Below are positions 20,984 through 31,797 of a stretch of DNA of 64,000 nt, piece by piece. The position numbers were made by a program, and so were the translations under genes. The notes beneath the pieces were generated by a model. That model saw only the letters and a program-made list of their open reading frames with translations. It was not told the origin of the DNA and did not search any database. Positions within the stretch are counted from its first letter, which is position 1; each line of letters starts with the position of its first letter. Location: assembly GCA_024364735.1 (NCBI GenBank), contig JAGFNQ010004031.1, positions 179,718 to 243,717 on the forward strand, read 5' to 3'. The stretch is from Boesenbergia rotunda. Lineage: Eukaryota > Streptophyta > Magnoliopsida > Zingiberales > Zingiberaceae.

Positions 20984-23183
20984 ATGGCTTCTTCCTCCCC
21001 TCCCCTCGATCCTTGGTATACTACCGTGGTGTCCGTACTTGATCACCACGACCTCGAGGTGATCCGAGCGGACTATCACATTCCGCCGACCATCTTCTCA
21101 AATTGCCTTCATCCTCCGACCGACCGGCATACCCCCCGCAGCAGTACATCACCATCTCCTGGGACGACCTGCAGGTCGAGCCGCGCTTCCCGATCCATCC
21201 ATTCATTGTCTCCGTTTGTCATTACTTCCATATCAACCTTTCCCAATTAGCCCCGGATGCCATCTGACTCCTTTGTGGGTCGGTCATCATCTTCTCTCTG
21301 TATGAAATTCCCCTTCTCCCAGTCATATTCTACTACTTCTTTTACCCTAAACGCCAAGAGTTGGGCGATTTCTTCTTCCAAGCCCGATCCCATACTTCTT
21401 TCCTGATGAAACTCCCGACCTCTAACAAGGGTTGGAAGAAGCGATATTTCTAAATTTTCCCTGTCTCGAGCCCGACCTGGCCGGTCGGCTTTCGGGTGAA
21501 TTTTCCTTCTCCCCCACCTCTGCACAAGGATTTCTGATTTTTCCCCCAGTATCAATCCGCCTTCTCCAAGATCGGGGGTCGACATTTCCATCGGGGGCAT
21601 CTGCTGTGCGAGGACATTCTGTCCGTGTTCGGGCTATACCCGGCGTCGCTTCATCAACCTTCTATGTTCGGTAAGCTCACTATCTCCTTCTTTTTCCTTT
21701 CATGGCTCACTGACCGTTGTTTATTTCAGTCGCCAATATGAATTTGGCGGCTCCAGAGGAGGGCTATGACATACCTGTCGTAGAGCTAGAGGCTCGTTTG
21801 GCCGAGCGGCTTGCTGAGCAGGAGGCGAGTTTCCCGATTGTTAGGGCGGCGCGCCCTACTTCTCCCGCGCCCACACTGGCTAGTGAGGAGATCTCCTGGT
21901 CGCTAGGGCGGCGCACCCTACTTCTCCCGATCGCTAGATGACCAACCCCTCGCTCTTCGACGTAAACTAGTACGCCGAGATGAGCCCTCGCCCTGGACAA
22001 TCAATTCGGCAGAGGCCTCTTCTGGCCGGCAAGGAGCCCGCAGTCGGGGCTCCCACTCCGCCGTCTCCTACACCTCGGATGCTCTTGGAGGATACGACCT
22101 CTCCACAGTCGGGGGGTCCATACCCTACCTAGTCGGGGGAGCCTGCCGAGGAGCGTCTGATGCATCTACTGCCACCTTCGTTGTCCGATCGGTCCATGAG
22201 CATGAGGGTGTCGAGCGGCACGACCGATATATGAACGCAGGACGTCCAACTGCACGGCACGATAGTGAACCACTTTCTGTACGGTCTGTGAGAGAGCAGC
22301 TTCCGTGGTCCGAGCGTCCGGGCTGACAACTTTATGGCGATAGCCACCCAGGTATACCAATGTTGTTTCTGATTTTGTCTTACGCTTTCTTTAGTTGAAG
22401 CGCTAACAAGTCCTTCTTCATGCCTTGTGGTTTTGGTCCACGAGTTACAGCATGTGCATGTCCATGCTGGGTCACGCCAAGGCTCACTTCCGAGCTGAGC
22501 GAAGAGTGGAGTATCTAAAGGACCAACTTCGGCACACCCAGTTGGCTTCCGGTGAGGCCTCTCTGAACAGCTTGAGGGTTGAAGTGATCGGCCTTCAGGA
22601 CCTACTGGACCAGACAAAGGATCAACTGGAGACCTCCCAGGCACAGATTGTCTCGGCCGATGCGGCGGTGGCTCAAGTGCAACGTCGGGCTGCCCAGGCC
22701 GAGCACACGGAACGCCGTGCTTGGAGGATCAAGGATCGGCTGCAAGAGGATCTCCAGAGGACTCAGGCCGAGCTCTAGGAGGCGAATCAGGCTATCAAGC
22801 CTTTATGTGCACATCTGGCGACCAAAGAGCAGGAGGTCGGCTCACTGACGAGTCAGTTAAGCGCCCAGGCCACGGAGCTGAATCGGCTGCGCGAGCGGCA
22901 AGCAACCTGGGAGGCAGCTCAGGCAGAGCTGGAGGAGTTGCGAGCGTATAAGTCAGAGGAAGCGACTTGGTGGGACGCTCACCGGGTGGAATATGTCAAC
23001 TCGGCGGAGTTCACTCAACAAGTGTCCGAGCGTCTCCGAGTCATGCTGAGGCACCAGCAATCCAACATCCTTGATCAGCTCAAGCAGGGTGGGTACATTG
23101 CCCCCGTCCTGCCCGCTTCCTCAGTCAAGATGCGGGGTATGTCCGCGGACATGCCTGAGGAGGTCTACCGACCCTTCAAGTAA
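20984..23183 (+). pseudogene. Tat antisense gene aORF-A (gypsy-type transposon domain plus coiled coil), decayed
   Basis: This is an antisense extra ORF of the kind found in Tat-lineage elements; its molecular role is unknown. Exon 1 starts MASSSPPLDPWY at 20984 and has the 'putative gypsy type transposon' (Transposase_28-like) pattern: DLEVIRADYHIP, then RFPIHPFI, FFFQARS and KGWKKRYF. It is broken by a frameshift near 21130 and stops near 21267, 21451 and 21534. A GT-AG intron fits 21671-21729. Exon 2 begins AAPEEGYD and ends in a QLHGTIVNHF motif before a second intron from 22352, whose acceptor expected at 22429-22430 reads GG instead of AG. Exon 3 (to 23183) is a long coiled coil with stop TAG near 22777, ending GGYIAPVLPAS..VYRPFK. 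The homologue at 28416-30680 supports this gene model. Confidence 0.7.
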
Positions 23184-24086
23184 GGGCAGGGGTTTTGTTT
23201 TTCCTTTTTTTTATCACTCTATGGAGACAGTCCTCGCATTTTTCCTCAATACAAATTTCTTTCTATGCACCTTCTTCTGACTGTCTCTGCCAAGCCTTGC
23301 CGACTTGGGCGATTGTTAATGAAAGCGAGTCGAGTGCGAGGATAGGCCTATTCGGCTTCGCGAGTGTCTGATGGAGGCATCGGAGCGCAATAGTTTCTGA
23401 GTGTCGACCACTCGGGTGAGAGCGCGATCGAGCGGCTTAGCCTTATGAGTGGCCGGGTGAGACACTAGAGCGCGATAATTTGCCTTGATAATGGGAGGTA
23501 AGACGCTCGGCCGGTTGGTACCCAAGGAGCGGGGACCGCCACGCTCCCGCCTGGGAACCGAGCCGAGGGGTTTGGGGGATGTTTCCCACCCATTATTCAC
23601 TAGGGGTCGGAATCGGTCCAGCCCTTTCCGCCCTTGCAACCTGGTTGGCAAGTCAAAAATCCTTTCGACCGTCCCATCTGTCCTATCCGAGATACGAGCC
23701 ACTTTGTATCCTCCCTCATGATGACTGCATTAATTGGCGGAGACACGTGTCCCCCTATGAGAGGTTTCTCGGGCACCGAAGTGTCAGTCACCGATTACCA
23801 GTGCCTCGGGCGGTGAAACGTCTACCGCCGGGAATGTGCGCGCCCCCTCGAACTTTGAGATTCCCCGGGGATCTAATCGGAGGGCCTTGATTCGATCCTG
23901 CTTTTCCCCGTGGCTCATCTCGAATGGCTAGGATTGGCTGCTGCCCCCTTATATATAGGTGCCGGCTGCGGCTCGCCCTATCGCCTTTTCTATTTCGGTA
24001 CCCCTTTGCTTACGCTGTCGAGAGCCCCGGCGCCTTCCGTTTTTCAGTCATCTTTCTTGGCAACCCCGCGTCTTCTTTGCGACAAG
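23184..24086 (+). other. Linker between antisense genes, with TATA box for aORF-B
   Basis: There is no supported gene in about 0.9 kb. It contains one degenerate copy of the GGGACCGCCACGCTCCC motif that is tandemly amplified in the matching linker of the second Tat element. A TATA box (TATATATA, 23950-23957) lies 130 bp before aORF-B. The frames listed on both strands lack domains. Confidence 0.5.
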
Positions 24087-24962
24087 ATGTTGGCGGTGGC
24101 CCTAAAGGAGGGGTTCCTTTTAGACAATGCTGAACTCGCTACCCAAGCCGGCGAACCTTCAGCTCCTCCGACGGCGGCTTCCACCGATGTGCCCTCTTCG
24201 AGTAAGGGGATAGCGCCGGAGGGGGAAGTGCCGGCTCCCGATCTTGAGGTCGTAGATGTGGATGACCAACCGCTGGAGACCAAGCGCTGAAGGGATCGGC
24301 CGGCCAACCCTTCACCCCCCTTTGGGACTACCACCACCCCTCCTTCCGTGAAGAGGACCCGAGTTACGCCCCCTACGGCGTCCTCCTCACCGACGACTCC
24401 TGTTTTGCCCATGTCTGCACCCCTTACTCCAGCATCCTCTGTTCAGGGGGCCACTTTGCCTGCGCTCCCTTCAACCCAGGTTGGTTCTTCGGGCGTTCGG
24501 GTTGATAGGCCTCCCCCTACTCTTCCTGAGGGAGCTACAGGCCCCCGCCCCTTGCATTTAGTTCTGCCGTCTCGGGCTGACCCCGACACGGCCTATGAGA
24601 CTCCTATCACCGCGCCGCACGAGCTGGCTCGAGTAGTCCACTTGTACGGTCCGCTGAGCGACCAGTTGCATCAAGGCCTTAGGGAGTCTGACTTCCGGGA
24701 CCCGATCAACAGGGCTAACACCCTCATATCGGTACACAGTCAGGCACGTTTTACAAATGGCTGGCGCTTATTTCTCCGTGCATTTTTCTTATGCTTCCTT
24801 TTGGTTTTCCTTTGTTCCGCAATTCGTTTGCTCGGTCAATGACTTGGCCGTTTGTCTTATAAGTCAGGCTTGGACCCTACGATTGGCTGAATCCCGAGCG
24901 GAGAGACTAGAGGCTCAGCTGAGGTCCAGTGTGGAGGACTTGAACAGTCTGCGGGCCGAGAA
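24087..24962 (+). pseudogene. Tat antisense gene aORF-B, truncated by the inverted arm
   Basis: The product begins MLAVALKEGF and is followed by a long Pro/Ser/Thr-rich stretch with a stop (TGA) near 24288. It then has a conserved block: LHLVLPSRADP, AYE, ARVVHLYGPLSDQLHQGLR and DPINR. A GC-AG intron at 24744-24867 follows exactly where the related gene (31903-34741) has a GT-AG intron. The last exon starts a coiled coil (ESRAERLEAQLRSSVEDL) that is cut at about 24956-24962, where the inverted internal arm begins. The LYGPLxD block plus the following intron and coiled coil resemble the middle of aORF-A, so A and B look like relatives. Function is unknown. Confidence 0.6.
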
Positions 24963-25376
24963 CCATGTCGACCGTCCGATGGCGGGCCGGAGAATAGGCG
25001 GCGAAGGACGCGAGCCGTCCGATTGAGCCCAGAAAGGCCCCTGGGGAAAGGTGGCCCACACGTGCGCTCTCATCATTCGCCCAAGCAGATAGCGGTCGCC
25101 TCGTTGCTCGGGGAGGCACTGAGGAGGAGACACGTGTTGTAGCGAATAAATGCGGTAATAAATGCACGAGAATTGAATCTGCTCGGACCGGGAACCAGAA
25201 CCGAGGAGACGGGTGATGTGATCGGTTCGGCCGATCGGGATACATTCCCACCGGTGACCCCCTGGGTCGGCAAGAAGGGGTCAGGCCATTCACGTGTGTC
25301 AGGCTCGCTTCAATAGATGGCAGTCCAGTTAGTCGGACTCGACACCTCCTTCGACTAGACTCAAGGGGGGCGCTTA
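24957..25376 (+). repeat. Right internal arm of the inverted repeat, with polypurine tract
   Basis: This is the inverted copy of 20390-20813. It ends with CAAGGGGGGCGCTTA, the polypurine tract directly before the right LTR at 25377. Confidence 0.75.
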
Positions 25377-26333
25377 TGATCCCGACCTTGCTTACGGGTA
25401 GCTTGTCCCGCTTAGCTAGCCAGCCTGGCGCCGCGAAGGTCCAGCAGATGGGCCAACGAAAACCTCACCAGTGGATTCCATGAGCCAGGATACCCCCGAT
25501 GCGCTTACCGATCGACCCCAGGGTAGGGTCGGTCAGGTCGACCCCGAGCGTCTACTCACTAGGTTGACTACACCCGTACCCCGATCCGGATTGGGGTCGG
25601 ACAATCCAGTCGGATGTGTGGTGACCCACGCTCCCTCAGCATTCTATGGATTTGACAGCCCACAGAACCGAGACAGAGCCAGACAGACATATCCCAACAG
25701 ACCCCCGACTTAGGGCGTACCCCGCACCTCAACTCTCCCAGTCGGACACGTGACGGCCCACGCTCCCTAGCCATTACCTGACCCGGTCCTTGACACTCGC
25801 ACCCGCCGGTCGGCGCTCGGGCTATGGACTAGATCGTCCCTACGCCACCCTATGTTATTACATCTGAGGTACGAACTTGATGATGGGGTAATAGGCGCCT
25901 TGCCCATTTATGACATCCCTCACGGTTATCCCGCCGATTCAGTACCGTCGTACTGCCCAAGCACCCCGTGCCATGCCGCGGTACTTTCAGGTGCTCTCAT
26001 ACGAGCTAATAGGTACCATACCCCTGTCTCGTCGACACGGACAGGGGTTGTCAGCTCCCTCGTCTATATAAGCCCTTCACTCCTCATTCCGCAGGTATGT
26101 GCGCGAGCTCTCCCTTCTAATATACTTCCATTTGCTCTACTATATTTTTCTGCGGAATACTGACTTGATCGTCGGAGTGTCTTACCGGGGAAACTCTCTG
26201 GCAGGTTTGCTAACGGTCACTGTCTTGCAGGTCGAAGCCAAGTCAGAGCCTAGTCGGCGCCACCTCAGCTGCTCGTGTCACTCGGGAAACCATCCAACCC
26301 TTGGAACTTCCATCTTGCTTCGCGACAGGATTA
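25377..26333 (+). repeat. Right LTR of the Tat composite (plus strand)
   Basis: The LTR is 957 bp, starting TGATCCCGACC and ending GCTTCGCGACAGGATTA. A TATA box TATATAAG lies at 26065-26072. A leader with splice-like CAG/GT words follows (CCGCAGGTATG near 26090, CTTGCAGGTCG near 26226). It is diverged by several percent from the left LTR. Confidence 0.8.
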
Positions 26334-26817
26334 AAGGGTATCATATCCATATTTTAATTCCGATTCATATATACTAAGTATCATAAATAGAAATAAAATA
26401 TATTTCATTCTCATTTCGACTTTTTAAATCCGCTTACTAAGTGCCCCTTGATCTTTTCACATATCACTGGAGACCGTATAAACCCAAAGTGTCTATTTGA
26501 ATGAGTATCATCGTCATGTTCATATCTTTGTTCCATCGAGCCGTTTCTAAAATATAAAAAATTATCTTAATGAAATTGATTTTGTGATTTATTCTTATGT
26601 TATATTGTGAAATAGATCTAACCGCTAAAATTATTATGGTCTTGTGATAAAAGTTGCTATATCTCATTTATATTAATATGATTTTATTCATTATTTTGTA
26701 TATTTTTGTGAGTCTAAATTTGAGATAAATAAGTTCAGATCATAATCATAAAGGTTAATTAAACATTTAATTGATGTTTTTTTAAAAAAAATGAACGTGA
26801 GAGTATATATATATATA
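26334..26817. other. No gene seen; AT-rich flank ending in a (TA)n tract
   Basis: This is about 480 bp of AT-rich DNA. A (TA)n run at 26803-26818 is the insertion site of the next element. Confidence 0.5.
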
Positions 26818-27830
26818 TAATCCTGTCGCGAAGTGGGATGGCGATCCCATGGGATAGACAGGCCTTCCGGGTGGCATGAGCCGACGAAGTGGCCGGGTGC
26901 GGACTACGCCTTGTCACGCCCCTGCAAAACAGCGACCGTTAGTGAACCCGCCAGGGAAATCCCCGGTCAGGCACTCCGACGATCAAGACAGTCTCCAAGG
27001 GCCGATGAGGGGAAACTGAATTGAAATGAGGCAAGTGATGCGAGAATTCGCGCGCGCGTACCTGCGGTAGGGGGAGTGCTAAGCTTATATAACCGGGGGA
27101 GCTGACAACCCTTGTTAGTACTGACGGGACAAGAGTGTGGTAGCTTGTCAGCTCGCATGGAGCACTGAAGGGCGCGTAGCATGGCGCGGGGTGCTCGAGC
27201 AGTACGTGAGTACTGGGTGCGCAGTACGAGGGTACTGGATGGGCGGATTAACCGCGCAGAGATGTCAGAGGTGGATAAGGCATGAGGAACCCCGTTAGCA
27301 AGGTCGTACCCTGGATGTAATGATGTGAGGGGGCGTAGGGGCGGGACAGCCCGTACCCTGAGCGCCGACTGACGGGTCCAAGTGCTGAGGACCAAGTCGG
27401 GTAAGGACCAGTGAGCGTGGGCAGCCACGCGTCCGACTGGTAGAGAGTGAGCGCAGGGTACGTCCTGGGTTGGGGATTACCGCGGGCTGTTTACCTGATC
27501 CAAGTTGGATATTCAGTCTGTGTGATGGCAGGAGAAAGAGAGTATGGATAGCTACTCGCCTGATTGTGGCGCTCGACCCCGCTCTAGGTCAGAGTAGGGT
27601 CGAGGAGTGTGGACAACCAGGAGTTTGTCTAGTTGGATGGTAGGAGAACGGCCCGGCCGCCCTCATCGGTGGCCCGTTGGACCCCACCTTTCCTCCTTTC
27701 TTTGGAGGGGCTTACGGGTGCGGGGACCTACCCGTCAATTCTGCTGCTGACCTGTCTATTAAGCCTTCTCGGCGCTAGGCTTGCCGGTGGGCTCGGCCTA
27801 TGCCCCTACCCGTAGGCAAGTCCGGGATCA
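26818..27830 (-). repeat. 3' LTR of the second Tat-like element
   Basis: The LTR is 1013 bp and matches 40840-41853. On the minus strand it has a TATA box (GGTTATATAAGC, near 27083-27094) and a G/C-rich U3. Many differences from the 5' LTR are C/T or G/A, as expected from methylated CpG decay. Confidence 0.85.
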
Positions 27831-27846
27831 TAAGCGCCCCCCTCGA
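27831..27846 (-). other. Polypurine tract (minus strand)
   Basis: The minus-strand reading CTCGAGGGGGGCGCTTA directly precedes the 3' LTR start TGATCCCGG. The two composite arms have the same arrangement. Confidence 0.65.
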
Positions 27847-28415
27847 GTCTAGTCGAAGGAGGTGGCGAGTCTGATTGACTGGACCAGCGTCCGTTCAAGT
27901 AAGCCTGATGTGCCGGGAAGTCTTAGTCCCCCTTGGGGAGATGCTCGGCAGGCTTGTCGAAGCCTAAGGATCCCGGTCGGTTGGTGAAGTCACCCTGTTT
28001 GTCTTTTTGCTGCTGACGGCTCAGTATCACCGAGCAGTTGGAAATTCTCATCACTACTACTTACAATTGGGGATGGCTCCATGTGCCTCCTCCACATTCC
28101 TTCTCCCATCACCGAGGTATTTACCGTTCGTTCTCCAAGGAACGAGGTTGGGCACGAGGCGTCTCGTTTCCTGGGCCTCGCTGGGCCTGCTCGTGCGGCT
28201 GTTACTGCCCGCCGCCTTTGTCCTGGCCCACCATCAGGCGGCCCCGTCGACTTGTGGAACGGCATAAATTCTTATTACTACCACCGCCTTTTCTTCTTCC
28301 ACTCCGGTGCCTTGCCTTCTTCCTTCAGTCTAGGGTTTCGGCTACGTCCCTGAGCTCAACTTTCCCTCTGATCATTCTTCCTGCGAGTTAGGTGTCTTGA
28401 CTTCTTCTGGCCTGC
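27847..28415 (+). other. Leader region of aORF-A (second Tat element)
   Basis: No separate gene is supported. It aligns with the upstream part of aORF-A in the composite (GAGTCTAGTCGAAGGAGG, then CCATCAGGCGG and TCTAGGGTTTCGGC). A CATAAATTC word near 28264 may stand in for a TATA box. Confidence 0.4.
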
Positions 28416-30680
28416 ATGGCCTCTTCGTCTAGCGACCTCCATCCCTGGTATGTTACTGCAACGTCCGTCCTCAGCCAAGGTGATCTGGACGCCCTCCAGG
28501 CGGAGTTCCACATTCCGTCTGACCACGACATTCTGTTGCCTTCTCCTTCTGATCAGCCCGCCAAGCCTCCGAAGTCGTATATTACCATTTCGCGGGATCA
28601 TCTACAGGCTGGGCTGCGCTTTCCCGTCCATCCCTTCATTGCCCTAGTCTGCTGCTATCTCTGCCTCAATCTGTCTCAACTGACCCCCAACTCTATCCGC
28701 CTTCTTTGCGGGTCAGCTATTATTTTTCTGTTATATCGCCAACCCCTTCAAGCCGAACTCTTTCACCACTTCTTCTATCTGAAGAAACAAGAATGGGGCG
28801 AGTTCTTCTTCCAAGCTCGCCCCGGGATTTCCTTCTTCCACCTGCTTCCCTCTGGTAGCAAGGGTTGGAAAGAAAGGTTCTTTTACATTCGCCCAACGGC
28901 TTTTCCGACCTGGTCACTTGGTTTCCGACGAGATCTTCCTCAAATGCCTCCCCATCACACGGATCCTCGAAAATTTCCTTCCTTCGAGCATGTCCTCTTC
29001 GCGCTCGGAGGTCGACGCTTTCACATCGTGCCCTTGCTGGCGGGGAATAATTTGTCGGCGTTTAGACTTAGCCCCGCTCCATTTGTCCGACCCACTTCTC
29101 TATGTAAGTATTCTATCCCTCATTCTTGCTTCTTGTTATCTCTTAATCATTGTTCACCTGATAGCCGAGATGATATACCCGGCTGCTCCTGAGGAGGGTT
29201 ACGGCCTGGGGACTCCTGAGGAGATGGTGACGCACATCCGGACGGTGATAAGAGAGCAGAGGGTGCCTGCAGCAGGTCCGCGAGCCGAGTGGGAATTACG
29301 CGAAGAACTGCTGGCCGAGCCAGAGCCTGCTTTATCTGGCTCTCGGTCTCCTACTTTCTCCTTTGCAGAGGAGGAGAATCTTCAGTCGGGGTTAGAGGAT
29401 ACCCATCCTCTGAGTCATTCACTGCGGCGCCCCCGAGGCGATGCATCTGTGTCGGCCCTGGTTGACCCTTTGGAAGCCTCCTCCAGTCGGCCTAGCAAAA
29501 GACGGAGGGGTGAAGCGTCGACTGCTGCCCTCCAAGCGCTACCACCCCCTCCTACTGCGGCGCTACCGCTGAAGCTGACTGTGTTGCCTTCGAGGGAGGA
29601 ATCCCCGCCCTGCTAGGAAGAGCCTACCAGCGAAGGCATGCTGCATATGCTGTCGCTCTCGCTTTCCAACCGGCGCCTGCACATGACAATGCCGAGCAGC
29701 ACCGCCTCCATGCGGTTGAGAGACGTTCGGCTGTATGGTCCTCTTTTGGATAGGTTCATGGCCAGCTTGCGGGCGAGTGGCTCGGCGAGCCCCAATGTCT
29801 GGGCGGACGACTTCATGACCTTGGCTACTCAGGTATGTGTCCATCGGTTGGGGCGTGTCTCATTCCCTCTTTTGTTACGGGTTCTTAAATTTCTTGTAGT
29901 CTTGGGCCCAGAGCTACAGCCTGAGTGTGTCTATGTTGACTCAGGCCAAGGCCCGGTGTCGCGCCGAGAGGCGTGTGGAAGACCTTGAGGCTCAGCTCCG
30001 GCACACTCAGCTGATTTCATATGACAATTTGTTGAACGACCTGCGAGTAGAGGTTATTGACCTCCAGGATGTGTTGCGCTAGACCCAGGAGGAGCTGGAG
30101 ATCGCCAAAGCTCAGATCGTTGCTGCCGATGCTGAGGTGGTCCGAGCGCAAGAGTAGATGATCCAGGTTGAACAAGCTCACCTCCATGATCGCAGGCGCA
30201 AAGGCGAGCTGCAAACGGAGATTCTGAGAGCCAGGGCATATCTCCACTGGGCCAACGAGGAGATTTCGCCCCTCGGGCGCAACTGGCCGCTGAGAGGCGG
30301 AAGACGGATTCGCTTCGGAACCACGTTCAGGATTTGCGGGGCCTCCGTCCGGCATGGGACGCGACTCAGGTGGAATTAGGGGAACTGCGTGAGCGACAGG
30401 CGTCCTGGGACGCCCTGCAGGCTGAGCTAGCGGAGCTGCGCGCCTATAAAGAGGCTGAAGCGGATCGACTGGAGACCCATCGACTGGCGTGTTTGAATGC
30501 TCCGGCCCATGCCGCGAGATCTCCCGGCGGTTTATGGAGGTGATGATGCAGTATGGAATTAATGTCGTCCGCCAGCTCAGGCTGGGTGGGTACTTACCTC
30601 CGGATCTGCCTTCCACCGCAGTTCGGCTCCAGGACCTGTGCGAGGATCTGCCTGATGTGACCGACCGGCCCTTCGAGTGA
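28416..30680 (+). pseudogene. Tat antisense gene aORF-A (gypsy-type transposon domain plus coiled coil), partly intact
   Basis: This is a homologue of 20984-23183, better preserved. Exon 1 is open from MASSSSDLHPWY at 28416 and shows DLDALQAEFHIPSD, LQAGLRFPVHPFI, LSQLTPNSIRLL, EFFFQARPG and GWKERFFYIRP. The frame near 28890 is ambiguous and may contain a one-base shift. A GT-AG intron fits 29103-29162, then exon 2 (AAPEEGYGLGTPEEM) with an RLYGPLLDRFMASLR motif. A second GT-AG intron is at 29833-29899. Exon 3 is a coiled coil (QAKARCRAERRVEDLEAQLR) broken by TAG at about 30080 and 30156 and by frameshifts near 30240-30345. The C terminus reads LRLGGYLPPDLPS and DRPFE. It lies antisense to the LTRs. 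Function is unknown. Confidence 0.7.
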
Positions 30681-31017
30681 GGAGAGCGTCTTTTAGTTTC
30701 CCCTATTTTCTGTGCATGGGGGGCTTCCTGCCCTGATTTTTGTAAAACGCCTGAACCTTTAAAGGTAGCTCTCTCCTTTTTGCTTGCTTGAGTTGTGTTT
30801 CCTCTCGACCATGACGGATGTGTGGGTGAGCCGGGCGCGACACTTACTGATGAGCATGATTCCAGGCCGCTGGATGGATGTCCCCTCGCTAGTGCTTGTT
30901 TACGAGGGTCGTTGGCCTTCGTGGAGTGTGCATGGGACCCCGCTTGCGTCTTTAGTGCGAGGACCCAATCCTTTGATCAGAACCTATGGCGGAGGTGTAC
31001 CTCATTGTGTCCGACCC

Positions 31018-31543
31018 GGGGGTCAGCGGGAGCCGGCCCGGGGGATTTGGCCTCTTGGCCGAGTGGGATCCGGGGAGCGTGGGCCGCCACGTCCGACCGG
31101 GCTGGGGCCAAGGGATTAGCGGGAGCTGGCCCGTGGGAGTTTTGGCCTCTTGGCCGAGTGGGATCCGGGTAGCGTGGGCTGCCACGCGTCCGACCGGGGC
31201 TCGGGCCAAGGGATTAGCGGGAGCTGGCCCGTGGGAGTTTTGGCCTCTTGGCCGAGTGGGATCCGGGGAGCGTGGGCGCCACGCGTCCGACCGGGGCTCG
31301 GGCCAAGGGATTAGCGGAGCTGGCCCGTGGGAGTTTTGGCCTCTTGGCCGAGTGGGATCTGGGGAGCGTGGACCGCCACACGTCCGACCGGGGCTCGGGC
31401 CAAGGGATTAGTGGGAGCTGGCCCGTGAGAGTTTTGGTTTCTTGGCCGAGTGGGATCCGGGGAGCGTGGGCCGCCACGCGTCCAACCGGGGCTCAGGCCA
31501 AGGGATTAGCGGGAGCTGGCCCGTGGGAGTTTTGGTTACCCTT
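31018..31543. repeat. About 5.4 tandem copies of a ~98-bp unit
   Basis: Units start near 31018, 31118, 31216, 31313, 31410 and 31508 (last partial). Each contains GCGTGGGCCGCCACGCG, TCCGACCGGGGCTCGGGCC and TGGCCGAGTGGGATCC. Frames running through it in both directions are simply the repeat translated. It lies in the linker between aORF-A and aORF-B. The composite at 11743-26333 has only one weak copy there, so this is a local expansion. Confidence 0.9.
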
Positions 31544-31790
31544 GTTCGAGTTACTAGGTTGACCACTCATCTATCTATTTTCCGAACACCTTTATCATTG
31601 AGGGCCACGCGTCTCCCGATCAGCGGCTTTCCTGGCGCCAATTTACTACACGCCCGTTTTGATTATCTTTGGCAGCGGAACGGTCGTTTGCTGTCCTTCC
31701 ATATTATCTGACCATGCCTCCTTGCCCAGCCGTAGGATTGGCCATCACCTATGGCCCTTCTACCAACGGCTGTGATTGATGGTCGTCCCC

Positions 31791-31797
31791 TATATAG
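31791..31797 (+). promoter_or_regulatory. TATA box upstream of aORF-B
   Basis: TATATAG lies 112 bp before the ATG of aORF-B. It is in the same place as TATATATA (23950) upstream of aORF-B in the composite. Confidence 0.5.

Larger units (their letters stand above)
11743..26333. mobile_element. Tat-like Ty3/gypsy composite with LTRs in inverted orientation, split by a Sirevirus
   Basis: Both ends carry a 957-bp LTR of one family. The left one lies on the minus strand (11743-12510 plus 20201-20389) and the right one on the plus strand (25377-26333). About 420 bp of internal DNA next to each LTR is also duplicated in inverted form (20390-20813 and 24957-25376). Outer ends read TAATCC and GGATTA with flanks AAGAG and AAGGG (4 of 5 match). 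The same LTR family occurs as direct repeats in the element at 26818-41853, which shows the true LTR polarity. The centre carries two plus-strand genes, antisense to the left LTR, as in Tat-lineage elements with extra antisense ORFs. There is no 5' LTR junction, primer site, gag or pol. The arms differ by several percent. Confidence 0.7.

Noticed and set aside
11743..26333. A large class II DNA transposon with 1.38-kb terminal inverted repeats
   Set aside because: The arms contain an LTR with TG..CA-type ends, TATA box and polypurine tract, and the same LTR is present as direct repeats at 26818-27830 and 40840-41853. No transposase was found.
30952..31562. Open frames of 85-141 codons in the 31-kb array
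   Set aside because: They are translations of a 98-bp tandem repeat and exist in several frames on both strands.
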